From assembly GCA_037577475.1 (NCBI GenBank), contig JBAGJB010000147.1, positions 186,043-250,042 on the forward strand: DNA of 64,000 nt, written 5' to 3'. Below the pieces are notes generated by a model, which searched no databases, was not told where the DNA came from, and saw only the letters and a list, made by a program, of their open reading frames with translations. Numbering within the stretch: position 1 is the stretch's first letter; each line of letters begins with the position of its first letter. A program made the translations under genes and the position numbers. This DNA comes from Chaunax sp. Z400 (taxonomy: Eukaryota > Chordata > Actinopteri > Lophiiformes > Chaunacidae). Below, piece by piece: positions 50,401 to 62,310 of this stretch.

Positions 50401-52968
50401 CTGTTCCCGTCTATATGAGCCGCTTCAGTTCACGTCCGCTTACCTCTTGATATCTGAGCAGACACTGACTTCTGTTGCTAAGTCATCTGTGTAATTATGG
50501 GTTAACACTGAGCTTCTGGAGAAATTAAGTTTACTCTAGCATATGAGATTCATAGCATAGCATTTTATCTATCCGTCTGTCCGTCTGTTCTTTCTTTGGT
50601 TGTTTCTTTCTTTGGTTTGTTCTTTCTTTCGTTCTTTAGCCAGGAAGGTCTTTCTGAGATACAAGATCTCCTCTTCCAGGGAGTCCTGGTCAACTTGGCA
50701 GCATTGTTTCAAAGAATAAATTTTTTTTTAAAAACAGACAATGTTTACACCATAAAGCACACACACAATTTAAACAAACCATTCAAAGGAAGAAATAAAA
50801 CAAGAGAGGCAAACAGGCCATACCAGAAAACAATCCATATTATTGATATTGTCTGATGATTCTTCACCAAAATCAATATCTGGATGACATATAGGTTATT
50901 GCCAATATCGTAATATTCTGAATGGCTTTTGAAGTCGTCGTTGGGGTTGATGTCTGATCCACCCCCTGCCATCATCTCCATACTGTGTATTTTACATTTT
51001 TTGTCCTCCGCCCCCCTTAGGCTGGTCTTCAAACGGGTGCGTGCGCTCTTGGGAGGAAACACGCGTATGCTGCTGTCTGGTGGAGCTCCGCTCTCACCTG
51101 CCACACAGCGCTTCATGAACATCTGTCTGTGCTGCCCTGTGGGACAGGGCTACGGCCTGACTGAGACCTGCGGAGCCGGCACCATCAGTGAGAGTAAGAG
51201 ATGGCCTTTCTTTAAGGGAAGAACACCAGGAAAGTGCAGTGGGAAATGACGAGAGGAGCAAATTAAAGTATAAATAATATTTTTTTTTCCTGGGGTTTTT
51301 TCAGTGTGCGACTACAGCACAGGTCGGGTCGGTGCTCCACTGGTTTGTTCTGAGATCACACTGAAGGACTGGGAGGAGGGTGAGTCAAATGGCAATAACC
51401 CAGCTTAAGGGGAGGCAAACAAAGGCACGGATGTTTTCTTTCTAATCAAGCTTGTGTTCCCCTAGGTGGATATTACACCACTGACAAACACAATCCAGGG
51501 GGGGAAATCCTGATCGGCGGTCCCAACGTAACAATGGGTTACTACAAAAGTGATGCCCGGAACCGTGACGACTTTTTCGTGGATAGGAACGGCCAGCGAT
51601 GGTTCTGTACCGGAGACATTGGAGAGTTCCACCCTGATGGATGCCTTAAAATCATTGGTAAGAGATCCATGATTTATGTATGTGTGTGTGGTACAAGTTC
51701 AGCATCCATGTGGATTATGATGCAGGTTCTATTTCCTTAGACCGCAAAAAGGACCTGGTGAAGCTGCAGGCGGGGGAGTATGTGTCTCTTGGAAAAGTGG
51801 AGGCCGTTCTGAAGAACTGCTCTCTTATAGACAATATCTGTGCCTATGCTAACAGGTAAACCGCCTGCACACACTCTGAATGTGTTGAATCATCTTCCCT
51901 TTAGGAAGATTTTCTTTAGCCATAGTTTGACTTCTCCCCATTAAGTGGTGAAAAAATTCAATGCGTGGACCTTTTTGTGCTCTTTTTCAGTGACCAGTCG
52001 TATGTAATTAGTTTTGTGGTGCCCAACCACAAGCAAGTAATGACGCTGGCGGAGCAGTTGCATGTGAGGGGCACATGGGAGGAGATCTGCAACAACCCTC
52101 AGATGGAGAAGGAGGTCCTTCGCATCATTACTGAGGCTGCTGTCGCAGGTAGGCGGAAAAGGCCTCTCTGTCTTCACTTATATTCATCCTGGTAATGCTG
52201 AAAATGTGTGATCACAGTGGTGAAACCGGCAGTACAATCACTGTCAAGTTATTAGCTTCGATTTAAGGCCCATTTATGCTTCCTGTACTTAGGTACCGTA
52301 TACGGTCTATCCGTCAACACTGATACAACCATAGGAGGGCAGTGAAGTGTCAAAAGTTTCGTCAACAACAAATATGGCGCCTGTCAGAAGAGGTTGTGAT
52401 AATGTACCTAGTAAACACAAAACTGCAATAACGATGTACTCGGCGGTGGTCTGTGAGGCCATTGGGTACATCGAGACTTGAGGAAGGAGAGTTTTTTCAT
52501 TTTTTCACTTCACTGTTTTCTTCTTCATTGTGTCCGTACATATTTATCGTGCCTTGCTTGAACTGTCGCTACACCGCCCTCAACCATTTCCGGTAGTATT
52601 GCTCCATTTCGTCCTACTCATTCATATCGGTAAGCTCTCTGAAAACGTACACGATAACGTACAAAATGAAAGCAGAAGACGTACGGAAGACTCCGTCCAT
52701 CTCCGCATCCGTCTTTAACATAGAGCATAAATGGTCCTGATAATGTTTGGTCTTGTGTTAGACTCGCACTCATGTTACACCGTCTTTGTCCGTCTCACTT
52801 CTCCCCTAAACAGCCAAACTTGAGCGGTTCGAGGTCCCCAAGAAGATCCGTCTGAGCCCCGAGCCCTGGACTCCAGAGACCGGCTTGGTCACCGATGCGT
52901 TCAAACTGAAACGCAAGGCGCTCAAAACACACTACCAGGAAGACATTGAGAAGATGTACGGTGGGTAA
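44414..52968 (+). CDS. acsl3: long-chain acyl-CoA synthetase 3
   Basis: ACSL3 activates long-chain fatty acids to acyl-CoA on ER and lipid-droplet membranes, using ATP. Fourteen coding exons join in frame to 710 residues: 44414-44764 (exon starts 44273), 46039-46216, 46297-46406, 46520-46658, 48317-48467, 48587-48710, 50025-50096, 50251-50390, 51021-51193, 51305-51379, 51466-51657, 51741-51855, 51991-52148 and 52814-52968. An N-terminal hydrophobic anchor (VVWVYSVITFIPRYL) is followed by an adenylate-forming domain with the P-loop YTSGSTGIPKG at 277-287, GQGYGLTETCGAG, and TGDIGEFHPDG with DRKKDLVKLQAGEY. The end is EKMYGG. Stretches such as GLNETEVTHIITSKDLL, HGCRIGYSSPQTL and LAYNYKMEQISKG favour ACSL3 over ACSL4. 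Which teleost copy (a or b) is not decided. The ATG at 44414 was chosen because MKLKEDINP aligns with the family start. No defect was seen. Confidence 0.96.
46700..47391. mobile_element. possible solo LTR
   Basis: A 692-bp stretch in an acsl3 intron begins TGTCGGGGAAATG and ends ATCCTAACA, so it has TG...CA ends with TGT/ACA inverted tips. It includes a 31-bp tandem repeat near its right end. No coding internal region and no clear target duplication were found, so the call is tentative. Confidence 0.3.
47231..47372. repeat. 31-bp tandem repeat
   Basis: The unit ATAAGAAATGATAACTCGC plus ATCACACAATAT is present about four and a half times with small changes. Confidence 0.9.
48711..50024. other. 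acsl3 intron
   Basis: This intron lies between the exons ending SPQTLTDQ and beginning SAKIKKG. No gene or clear element was seen; the open frames in it are not supported. Confidence 0.7.
50540..50880. repeat. CTTT-rich tract and interspersed repeat
   Basis: A TTCTTTCTTTGG-rich tract at about 50588-50640 is followed by AGCCAGGAAGGTCTTTCTGA and GGGAGTCCTGGTCAA, a phrase repeated across vertebrate genomes. It lies in an acsl3 intron. Confidence 0.5.
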
Positions 52969-53029
52969 TAACACATAGACACATAAAACAAGGAGCTCAT
53001 AAGCTACTACCAGAACCACTCGGAGTGTG

Positions 53030-53126
53030 GTATACATATATACATATGTATATATATATATATATACGTATATACATATATACGTATATATATATATATA
53101 CACGTATATATATATATATATATATA
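53030..53126. repeat. TA-rich tract with TACGTATA steps
   Basis: Alternating purine-pyrimidine sequence with periodic ACGT steps, able to fold into many hairpins. A similar tract lies at 53415-53485. Confidence 0.85.
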
Positions 53127-53599
53127 GGCAGTCTGGAAAAAGAAGATTTAAGGGACATTTTAATCTCTATGTTAAAAGACATAAATGGTACCCTATGTAA
53201 CATTTATGAAAGTACAATGCATCTCAGTGTATGTTATTCTAATGCAAGCCTAAATACAGTGGCAGGTGTGGTTGGGAGGTTTATATACAAACTACAGCAG
53301 AGAAACTGGATTCTTCAGACACAGACGAGTGAACCGTCCTGATGAAAGTCGCCGATGAGGAACAACATCAATCAGAGAGATGAGAAGAAATAAGACAACA
53401 GAAGCAAATTATAAATATATAAAAATATATATACGTATATATATACGTATATATGTGTATCTTATATACGTATATATGTATATACGAGTGTCTTAAAGCC
53501 CTCATAGACCTCACACGTTATATTAGTAACATGTTTTCATCATGGATTTGTTCATAAAAAGAGGAATTTATGGCAAGCTATTCCCTTTTTTATCAGAAT

Positions 53600-53850
53600 T
53601 ATAGATATCTTTAAATATATTTTGATATCAAGAAATTAATCAGATATCTGTAAATAAATATAGATATATTAAAATGATTCACGATATCCAGAAATAATTC
53701 AAGATATCATGAATTATCTTTAAGATATCTGAAATTAATTAAAGATATCTTGAAATCATTTTTGATACATATTACAGATATTTGTATAACAATTATAGAT
53801 ATGTTAAATATTTTGAGGCTATTTCAGTGGAGCCTATTTATGATATCTGA
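53600..53850. repeat. cluster of GATATC palindromes
   Basis: Eight GATATC sites occur in about 250 bp, seven of them within 53600-53760 spaced roughly 20-40 bp apart. Recurring text such as AGATATCTGAAATTAATT suggests a degenerate short tandem repeat. Confidence 0.7.
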
Positions 53851-54545
53851 AATTAAATGAATAAATGGATGTATGAAAGTGTTTATTTTGAACATAAATA
53901 AAAAGACATAAGAAAACTGACAAGAGTAACAGTGTCTGAAAAGGAGTAGGTAGGAGTAAAACTCCCTAACCCTTCTCACTTCTCTCTTAACTCAAATATC
54001 ATTTACGACGTCCAAAACGTATTTACAACCAATGACAAATATACAGACAACTATTCCAAACTATTTACATCAATAATTAAGTCCGCATCTATCTACTATT
54101 GCACCTAAGGGCACCCAGATTCACCCACTCAATTAATTCCAGACTTCTAGCCCGGACTTTGGGACTTTGTCTCCCAAACCACCAGTCGGATCGTTTCGGA
54201 ACCTCCGTCCAGGGTGGGGGGCTTCCAGGGGCGCCAAACACGCCGGCAGTGGTCTACGACTCACGGTTGCCGAGGTACAAGTAATCTACTTTTTATTTTT
54301 CAAGTTCCGCACACTTTCCGATGTCACAGAAGGACGGGGGTGGTGTGTAATTAGCTGGCTTTTTGTCGTGTTTGCTTTTGAAATTCCACTTTTTGCTTGG
54401 AGTTACAATGCGAAGATTGTCCGGGTGCCCTTTAGTTTTATTTTAGAGAAACCAGGAGCAGCACATTTTGGCGCAACTCTAATGGTTTTCAACCATCCAA
54501 ATCACAGGGAACGATCCTGATTCATTGTTTGCTTCTGTTTTTCAG

Positions 54546-57500
54546 CCAAGGCAGAGAAGCAGCCGTTTGAGAACCTGTACCAGCTGGGTTCGGTGCTCGG
54601 CAGCGGAGGATTCGGTACAGTCTACGCGGCCATCCGCCTTGCAGATGGGCAGCCGGTAAGAGCGAGGAGCCGCTGTGTTTTGGTTCCGCCACATGGCCGC
54701 GACTCCTAGCGTCGAGTTACACACGGCACGCAGCTGCATTCCCGGTTTGCCCTTTAAAAATAAAAGCGGTATAATTAGAGGTCATTCATGACTTTATAAT
54801 AAAACAATATAATAGTTCCACTGGTTAGGTATTTTACTTTATTTTCATGACTTTATTTTTTATTACATTTCATATTTATGGAGTACATCAACTCCCAAAA
54901 AAAAAAAGATTAAAAAAATACAAGAAAGCAAAAAATAAACAGCAAAGCCTTGGGATATTTTATGTCTGACTAGAGCAAGGATATCCACATCAACACTTGA
55001 GATGTCCTGTAAACCTTTCCATTCCACTGTACCACCGTTCTTTGATGAATGACAGTCATTGAAGAATGAATATTGAATTAGTACACATATAATAAGGTCC
55101 ATACGTTCGTATCTGTTGCACTGGTTTGCTATTTTAGAGATTATTCCTCAGCAGTAATCTTAAATTTCTTTATTCCAGTCTGCCAGTTTAGTTACAGACT
55201 GACATTTTCAGATCATCAAGATTATTGTGCGCAACAAGCACTCCTTTTTTTGGGTTTGTGCTTTTATTTGGAAGCTTGTGTCACTTTACTTCCTGTCTTG
55301 CTGTTGTCAGCTGTGTAACTTGACACAGCTCTGTACTGTCTAGCATGTGGTCTTTGTTTCACAAAGAGGAATGTTTTTTTATTTTTAGGCCTCATGCTCC
55401 TTATATGGAAACATAATCTTGCTGTTTTACTGTATGCTCTTTTGAAGCAGGAAGTGGATTCATGTTTAAAAATGTTTTTGGCACCATCTAAAAGTGTTGT
55501 GAAAATCCTCTTTGTTTATAAACAAAGAAATTATTCAAAGACAGAGGAATAAAAATGCTTCGTATTCCTGTTAATTTGTAAATTTTGTGTTTGCTGTTCA
55601 TTTTGTTTGTTTCTTTACAACTAAGGAATGTATTCTGTCTTTCCAGACCTTAACATTGTATTTGCAAGTCATACATAACTGCATGGATGCTGTTTGTTAA
55701 TGATGTTAATTTTATATGCAGGTGGCGGTGAAGCATGTGCCCAGTGACAGGGTGAACGAGTGGGGCTCTTTGGTGAGATTTACCTAAATTTTCATACTTA
55801 GATAAACTGTTTTATAACAACTTCCAATCAGATTTGATTACTAATTCAACTGTTATCAGTGAATTGTATAATTAAAAAAGGCGAGCTCATTGAGATCAAG
55901 AAATGTTTTTAACAGAGACCTGACAAATCAGTGTAAACACTTACATATATAATTAATAGTACAATACAAATTAGTTCCTCATTAAAGAACACAATTACAA
56001 GAACCTATGAGTATATTGTAATTTATTGCAATAGATATCTTAGATATTTAACTTAAAGCTCTTTCATAGAATGACAGCAATAAGGGAAGTCAGTAGAGCA
56101 CACGCCTCTGTCAAGGCCCAACTGTCCTTTTTAATTCCAAATTCCAACAAGAACTTGTATGCTAACATAATGGCTGCCCTAAGAGTTCTGATAAAGTCAG
56201 TGTGAAAAACAAATTCACGGGTCTGCCTCTTGATCTGGATCGATGCCATATTTTGATGGTTTCTCTCATAGTACATGTCCCACCCTTCGAGTCGGTTTCA
56301 TGGTAATCTGTCGAGTGATTTTATGTGCTTAAAGTCCAAAAATCCCTACTAAGCAGTGTTCAAAAATTTTCTTGCTCTCATTTGCTCGTTTAAATTTTCT
56401 AGACTAAATGTTCTCCTTGATCTCTCTCAGTGCGGTACAGTGGTTCCTCTGGAGATTGAGCTGTTGAAGAAGGTGAGCGGGACGTTTGGTGGCGTGGTGC
56501 AGCTCTTGGACTGGTGGAAGCTGGTGGACGGCTGGCTGGTGGTGATGGAACGCCCCGAGCCGGCACAGGACTTGTCTGATTACATCACAGAGCGTGGGGC
56601 TCTAGATGAAGGGGTAGCGCGTGGCTTCTTCCTGCAGGTTCTGGAGGCTGTGCGTTACTGCTACACCTGTGGTGTTGTCTATCGAGACATTAAGGATGAG
56701 AACCTGCTGGTGGACCTCAGGACCGGACAGATCAAGCTCATCGATTTTGGCTCAGGAGCCCTCCTCAAAGACACTGCTTACACGGACTTTGACGGTGAGT
56801 CAGATCAACCACTGTTTAAGAGCTACTCTGTTGGTTTGGCTTTTTAAGGTTAGAAAACAAAAAATCTGAATATGTCTGAAAGGTTTGGACACAATTAACA
56901 AGGAATGGGCCTTGATTTTTAAATACTTGAATAGTCATTCAATTGTAAAAAATCAAATTGTATTTTCTTGTTAGAAGTCTACAACAGCTGTGCACAATCA
57001 TTAAAGGGCAGATAGTTGATTAGTACTCTAAGTGCAGAGTGACTGTCAAATAGTATTTTTGCTTGAAATCCCAATCCCCATCCCCAATTAACATAACATT
57101 GGTGTGGTCGAACACTAATGTCAGGTGTTCTGTGAATAAGACCGTTGGTAATGATGACATCAGCGATAGCACTCTTGTATCAGCCTATCACAATGATTAC
57201 ATCATCACCTGATTGCCATTATTTGAACAAGCACAACTGTTTTGCATAATCATTAGAATCACTTCTATTCACCTGAATAAAACAGCTGGATGGAACAAAT
57301 GTCATAACTCCATCACTATTTCCACTTTATCTATCACTGATGTTTGACTGGCACTCATTAATGACATCAGTCTTGGACTGGCAGGAACCCTTGAAAAGCA
57401 TTTTGTAGACCTTGAGTATATTTTATGATTCTGTTGTAATGACTGCAGTAGCTCAGTAATTTTTGTTAGCGTTGATGATCTCCAGTCATACTACTGTCGT

Positions 57501-58183
57501 ATACTTTAGTGAACATATAAAATATCCAATTGTCTCTCCAGGTACGCAGGAGTGTAGTCCTCCAGAGTGGATCCGGTCCCATCGGTACCATGGTCGCTCG
57601 GCTGCGGTCTGGTCCCTCGGCGTGCTGCTGTATGACATGGTCTGTGGGTACATCCCATTTGAACACGACGAGGAGATCCTGAGGGGGCGGGTCCACTTCA
57701 GACAAAAAATCTCCTCAGGTCAGTCAAAGTGTGACGTCGGCTCTGCTTAGATCTCAGGATTTGGTTTCAGAGTGATGTTCATTCAATGTTTGCATTAACA
57801 AATCAACTTTAGATATGATGCATGTATCCTTCAGATACGCTATATGGCCAAAAGTATGTGGACAGTCCTGTCTTTGATTCAGTTCTTAATTTGCTGTGGA
57901 TTGAACATGTAACAGCATTAAACAGAAAGTTCCTTAAGTTTGTTGTGTCATTTCCTGTCATGATTCTTCTAAACCTCCTTGTGTGTCTGTTACAGAATGC
58001 GAGCAGCTGATTGGCTGGTGTTTACGCCAGCAGCCGTCCGACCGGCCAACCCTTGAGCAGATCCTCCTCCACCCCTGGGTGACGAGCAGCGATGGACAGC
58101 AGACAGGCCAAAGTGGAATCATGTTTCACGGCATCACAGGCAACTCGTCCTCGTCATCATCCTCCAGCCAGCAGAGCCTCTGA
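54546..58183 (+). CDS. PIM-family serine/threonine kinase, first exon not found
   Basis: PIM kinases are constitutively active, cytokine-induced survival kinases; fish carry many copies. Five exons join in frame: 54546-54655, 55722-55772, 56431-56794, 57542-57718 and 57996-58183, giving 295 residues after two leading bases. Seen in order are the glycine loop GSVLGSGGFGTVYA, the VAVKHV lysine, the hinge MERPEPAQDLSDYI, the catalytic loop YRDIKDEN, the metal-binding IDFGSG, and DFDGTQECSPPEW. The serine-rich end is SSSSSSSSQQSL. The HRD histidine is tyrosine, as in AGC kinases, so activity is still plausible. A cysteine replaces the usual tyrosine before SPPEW. ENLLVDLRTGQ and EEILRGR resemble PIM3 more than PIM1. 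The exon carrying the start codon (about 25 residues) was not recognised upstream. Confidence 0.9.
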
Positions 58184-58690
58184 TTGGTCAAAGAGAAGCT
58201 ACCACAGGGTGTGGCATGGACTTGATTGACAGCTGTCCTATAGTGACGTTTTGCTGTATTTGTGGCGTTGTCGCTCAGGAGTGAGCGGCAGCTTGGCCTT
58301 CCTGTTCACGGAAGGCCAAGCTGCTATTATAGATCAGTGTTCTTCCCTGTCTAGTGTTCGTTTCAGAGTGCCTTAAGATTTAAAGTTGCTATGGTTGGCG
58401 CATTGCCACGGCTACCAGCTGCAGATGAGGTGTTGGGCTGGAGATGTGGACAGTTCAGGTTGTAACCCAAAGAATCCCTGTGGTCAAACCCACCCAGGTT
58501 TTTTTCTGTCTGATTTACTGTCAGATACATGTTGTACGCAGTACGACTGGTTATAATCATCTGTAGGGCTGCAACTGTTATTTTCAATGTTGATCCATTT
58601 GTTAGTATTCTGACCGTTAGTTGTTTACTTGTTAATAACGGCGTACGTTGAATTTCCCAGAGGAAAAATGTGACCATATTCAGCCCTGTT
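58184..58690 (+). other. pim 3' UTR region with stem-loop
   Basis: After the TGA stop, a 15-bp perfect inverted repeat with a 7-nt loop occurs at 58288-58324 (GCAGCTTGGCCTTCC and its complement). The rest holds no gene. The LINE 3' end follows at about 58690. Confidence 0.6.
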
Positions 58691-61600
58691 TCATAATAAT
58701 AATGATTATAAATTTGATTTGCACAAAGAAGCGCTTTTCATTTCAGAGTGCTTATACATAAAAATGTTTAAGAAATGTAAGCAAAAACAAGATTAAAAGA
58801 TTTAAAGGCTTTGTTAAAAAGAAAGGTTTTTAGGCCTTTCTTGAAGCAGTCAGTGGCCTGTGGATCCCTCAGGTGGTCTGGGAGGGAGTTCCACAGGCGA
58901 GGAGCGGCTAAGCAGAATGCCCGATCCCCCATGATGCGGAGCTTGGTCCTGGGGGGGTGGAGGAGGTACCTGTCACTGGACCAGAGGTTGTGTGTGGAGG
59001 TTTGTAGTGTAAGTAGTTCCTTAAGGTAGGGAGGTGCAAGTCCATGAATGCTCTGATGAGTGAGCAGCAGAATTTTGTATTGGATCCTGAAAGGAACGGG
59101 AAGCCAGAGTATGGGTGTAATGTGATTGTATTTACGCACCCTCATCAGGATCCTAGCGGCACTGTTTTGAATGTATTGGAGCTTCTGAAGGCTCCCGCTA
59201 GGAGTCCCGATGAGGAGAGCGTTGCAGTAGTCCAACCTTGAGGAGACAAAGGCATGGACGAGCTTCTCTGCATCTGACAGGGAGAGTGTGGGACGGAGTT
59301 GTGAAATATTTTTGAGGTGAAAGAAGGAGGTTTTGCATAGTTGTTTGATGTGAGTGTCGAATATCAGGTGAGGGTCGAATCTTACACCAAGGTTGGTAAC
59401 TGAGGATGACAGGGGTATGTTTTGGTCAGAGAAGGTGATGTGGGTTATGGGGGACAACTGGACCTGGTGGGGTGTGCTGACTAATATAGCCTCTGTTTTT
59501 GAGCTATTTAGCTGCAGGAAGTTTTGCTTCATCCAGACCTTTATCTCCTCAAGGCAGGTGTTTAGTGGTGAAGGTGATGGTGATGGTGATGATGATATGG
59601 GGTTGGTTTTTTTATATATAGCTGTGTGTCATCAGCGTAGCAATGGAATGATATTCCATGCTGGCTGATGACACTGCCAAGGGGCAGGGTGTAGAGGGTG
59701 AACAGAGTGGGGCCGAGAGCAGACCCTTGAGGGACACCACAGGTGACAGGATGTTCCTTGGACTTTGCACCTCCCAAGGAGACGTATTCCGTTCTTCCAG
59801 ACAGGTAGGACTGGAACCAGCTCAAGGCGGAGTCAGAGAGTCCGATGGTGTGGAGGAGGCGCTGAAGGAGGATGTCATGATCAACCGTGTCGAAAGCTGC
59901 AGTCAGATCCAGGAGGATGAGGAGAGATGAGGAGCCAGCGTCAGCCTCCATCAGCAGATCGTTTGTGACCCTGACCAGAGCGGTTTCAGTGCTGTGGGCG
60001 GAACGGAAACCAGACTGGAATTTCTCAAAGATGCCGTTTGACTTAAGATGGTCCTGGAACTGGGCAGCAGCCACTTTTTCCAGCACCTTGGATAAGAACG
60101 GGAGGTTAGAAATGGGCCTGTAGTTGACAAGGATGTCTGGGTCTAGGGTGGGTTTTTTGAGGAGGGGTCTGATGACAGCGGTTTTGAGAACAGATGGGAC
60201 ATGACCAGCCTTGAATGAGAGGTTGATGACTTGGGTGATCAGGGGACTTAGTGTACGGATGTTGGACTTCACCAGGGCTGTGGGAAAAGGATCCAGGGTA
60301 CAGATGGAAGGTTTCATCCTGTAGATGATGTCCTCACACTCTTGCTGAGAGATGTCTGCGAAGCAGCAGAGAGGCTAGAAGATCCCAGACTGTGGGCAGA
60401 CAGTAGGGACAGACACAGTGATGGAGCTGGAGAGAAGAGAGCGGATGGTGTTGACTTTTGTCCTGAAGAAAGTAATGAAGTTATTGCACTGCTCTTCTGT
60501 GGTATTGGTATGTGAGAGAGTTTTTGGCATGAGGAGATGGTTTATGGTGGAGAAAAGCTGTTTGGAGTTTCCCGGACTTTTATTAATGATGTTGGAGTAG
60601 AACTGTGACCGTGATGTTTTGAGTGACTTTGAGTGGGCCTTTTGGTGATCTTGATAGGCTAGTCTGTGAACAGTGAGTCCAGATTGTGCGAGACGCCGCT
60701 CGAGTACACGCCCAGCTGTTTTCATCCTCCGTAGCTCTGGAGTGAACCAGGGGGCTGAGTGTGAGAAGGTGACTGTTCTGGTTTTCACAGGGGCGTGGAG
60801 ATCCAGGACACTGCTCAGGGTTTTATTATAGAAATCCACTGATTCACTGGCTGATGAGAAAGTTTCAGAGGGGATTTGCTGGAGGTCCAAAGTCATGTTG
60901 TCAGTGTTTATGCGTTTCAGGTTTCTGTCAACATTGCAACATGAATCTGTCAACATGAATGTTCAAATCTCCAAGAATGACAATATTTGCAGATGTGGTA
61001 CAAAGGGAAGTGAGAAGTTCATTTATCTCAGAGATGAAGGCTGGGTTTGCTTTGGGTGGTCGGTAGATGAGAAGAATAGTCATGGGGAAGGGCGGTTTGC
61101 ATTTGAATGAGGACAGCTCAGGCAGAGACGGGGGACAACTTCAGGTCACTGCGGTGTATTACAGCTAAGCCGCCACCGCGACCAGTGCGCCGGGCTTTCT
61201 CCAGGTAGTTATAGCTGGGAGGACAGGCTTCATTGAGGACAAGATAGGCCTCTGGCTGATGCCAGGTCTCAGTAAAACACATGAAGTCAATCCCCTTCTC
61301 TAGGATGTGATTATGTATCAGACAGGATTTATTTGTGAGCGATTGTGTGTTAAATAGTTCAATTTTGAGGTTTGATGGAGCCGTAGGCTGTAGAGACCGA
61401 AGCAGGTTGAAATCCACTCCACGTTTTCTGTCCCGCCTTGTGTGTAGCGACCAGTGTGACTACAAGTTCCAGGAGCAGCGGCGCTCTGATGACGCGGTAG
61501 TAGTGCGACAGGGCGCTCAGCTGACCAGAGAGACGGGATGGAGTCACCAGACTGCGAATAAACAAATTTTCTTCGGGAACTTCTGTGGATGTAGCAGGGT

Positions 61601-62310
61601 CGGCGTAGAAGTCCAAGCTGTTAAATGACTGAGATACATGTTGGAGGGCTGTGATGCCTTAACTGGAGCAGTTGCGAGATGGAGTACTTCAACGTCATGC
61701 CGGTCAGGACGGGTGCGAAGTTGATAGCCGTTTGTGTTTGCCACGGACTTGTTTGCAACTGACTTGTTTGTTTGAGTCAGACACAACAGGATGATCCACA
61801 GCATGACAGGTGATCCTAGCTGATGAGAAGTTGCGCTGACTTTTGCGGGAAGTGTCGCTGCTAGCCTAGTAGCTAATGTTAGCTGCCCCTCACTCGCTGA
61901 CTGGAGGGTGGCTGGCTATGGCTCCAAGGCAGCAACCCCGGCCGCAACGAGGGATGTCCAGGGATATCAGCCTCACAGTGGCAGGGTGCCAGGGGTAACC
62001 GATGGTGGCTCGCTATCAGCAGGGAGGATGTTGTCCGGCCGGCTAGGAGTGGCTGCTAGCGAAGCTACTTGCCGGCTGATGGGTGTCCAGAGTACCGGCC
62101 GAAGGAAGGTGCCAACAAAAAACAGGTAGGAAAAAGACACCGTAGAATCCTGGCAAAAGGCGAACAGAAGGCTACAAAGTAGATGTCGAACAAAGTAACT
62201 ATGTAGCAAAGTAGGTTGCTTTTGTGCAGAAAGAAACACAAAAAGCACAAGTTGGATCACTGGGAGAAGCGGCAACAGACAGTGCCAGCGTCCTCTCTCC
62301 TCTCTCCTAG
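58690..62310 (-). mobile_element. L2-type LINE, near full length but broken
   Basis: On the minus strand an endonuclease start (IELFNTQSLTNKS, FTETWHQPEAYLVLNE, 61417-61118) continues to VILGDLNIHVD near 60965. It then jumps to a connector (60956-60375) whose beginning is out of place, so part of the endonuclease C-terminus is deleted. The reverse transcriptase follows (60317-59562): NYRPISNLPFLSKVLEKV, FQSGFRSAHSTETAL, LLDLTAAFDTVDHDIL, CGVPQGSALGP and the catalytic YADD. A frame break near 59560 leads to the C-terminal part (59532-58768) with FDPHLIFDTHI and NSLPDHLRD. The 3' end has an AAGCGCTT and ATTATTATT tail typical of L2. The 5' leader runs to about 62310. It cannot encode an intact protein. 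Confidence 0.9.

Larger units (their letters stand above)
52969..54545. other. intergenic between acsl3 and pim kinase
   Basis: It holds an alternating TATA/TACGTA tract (53030-53126 and 53415-53485), a cluster of GATATC palindromes (53600-53850) and a probable retroelement tail (53880-54100). The missing first exon of the kinase should lie here but was not recognised. Confidence 0.6.

Noticed and set aside
54099..54520. Missing first exon of the PIM kinase
   Set aside because: The open frames do not start like PIM proteins and the only fair donor (54279) gives the wrong phase.
58811..60123. Plus-strand open frames over 58.8-61.6 kb
   Set aside because: They are antisense shadows of the LINE reverse transcriptase, which is clear on the minus strand.
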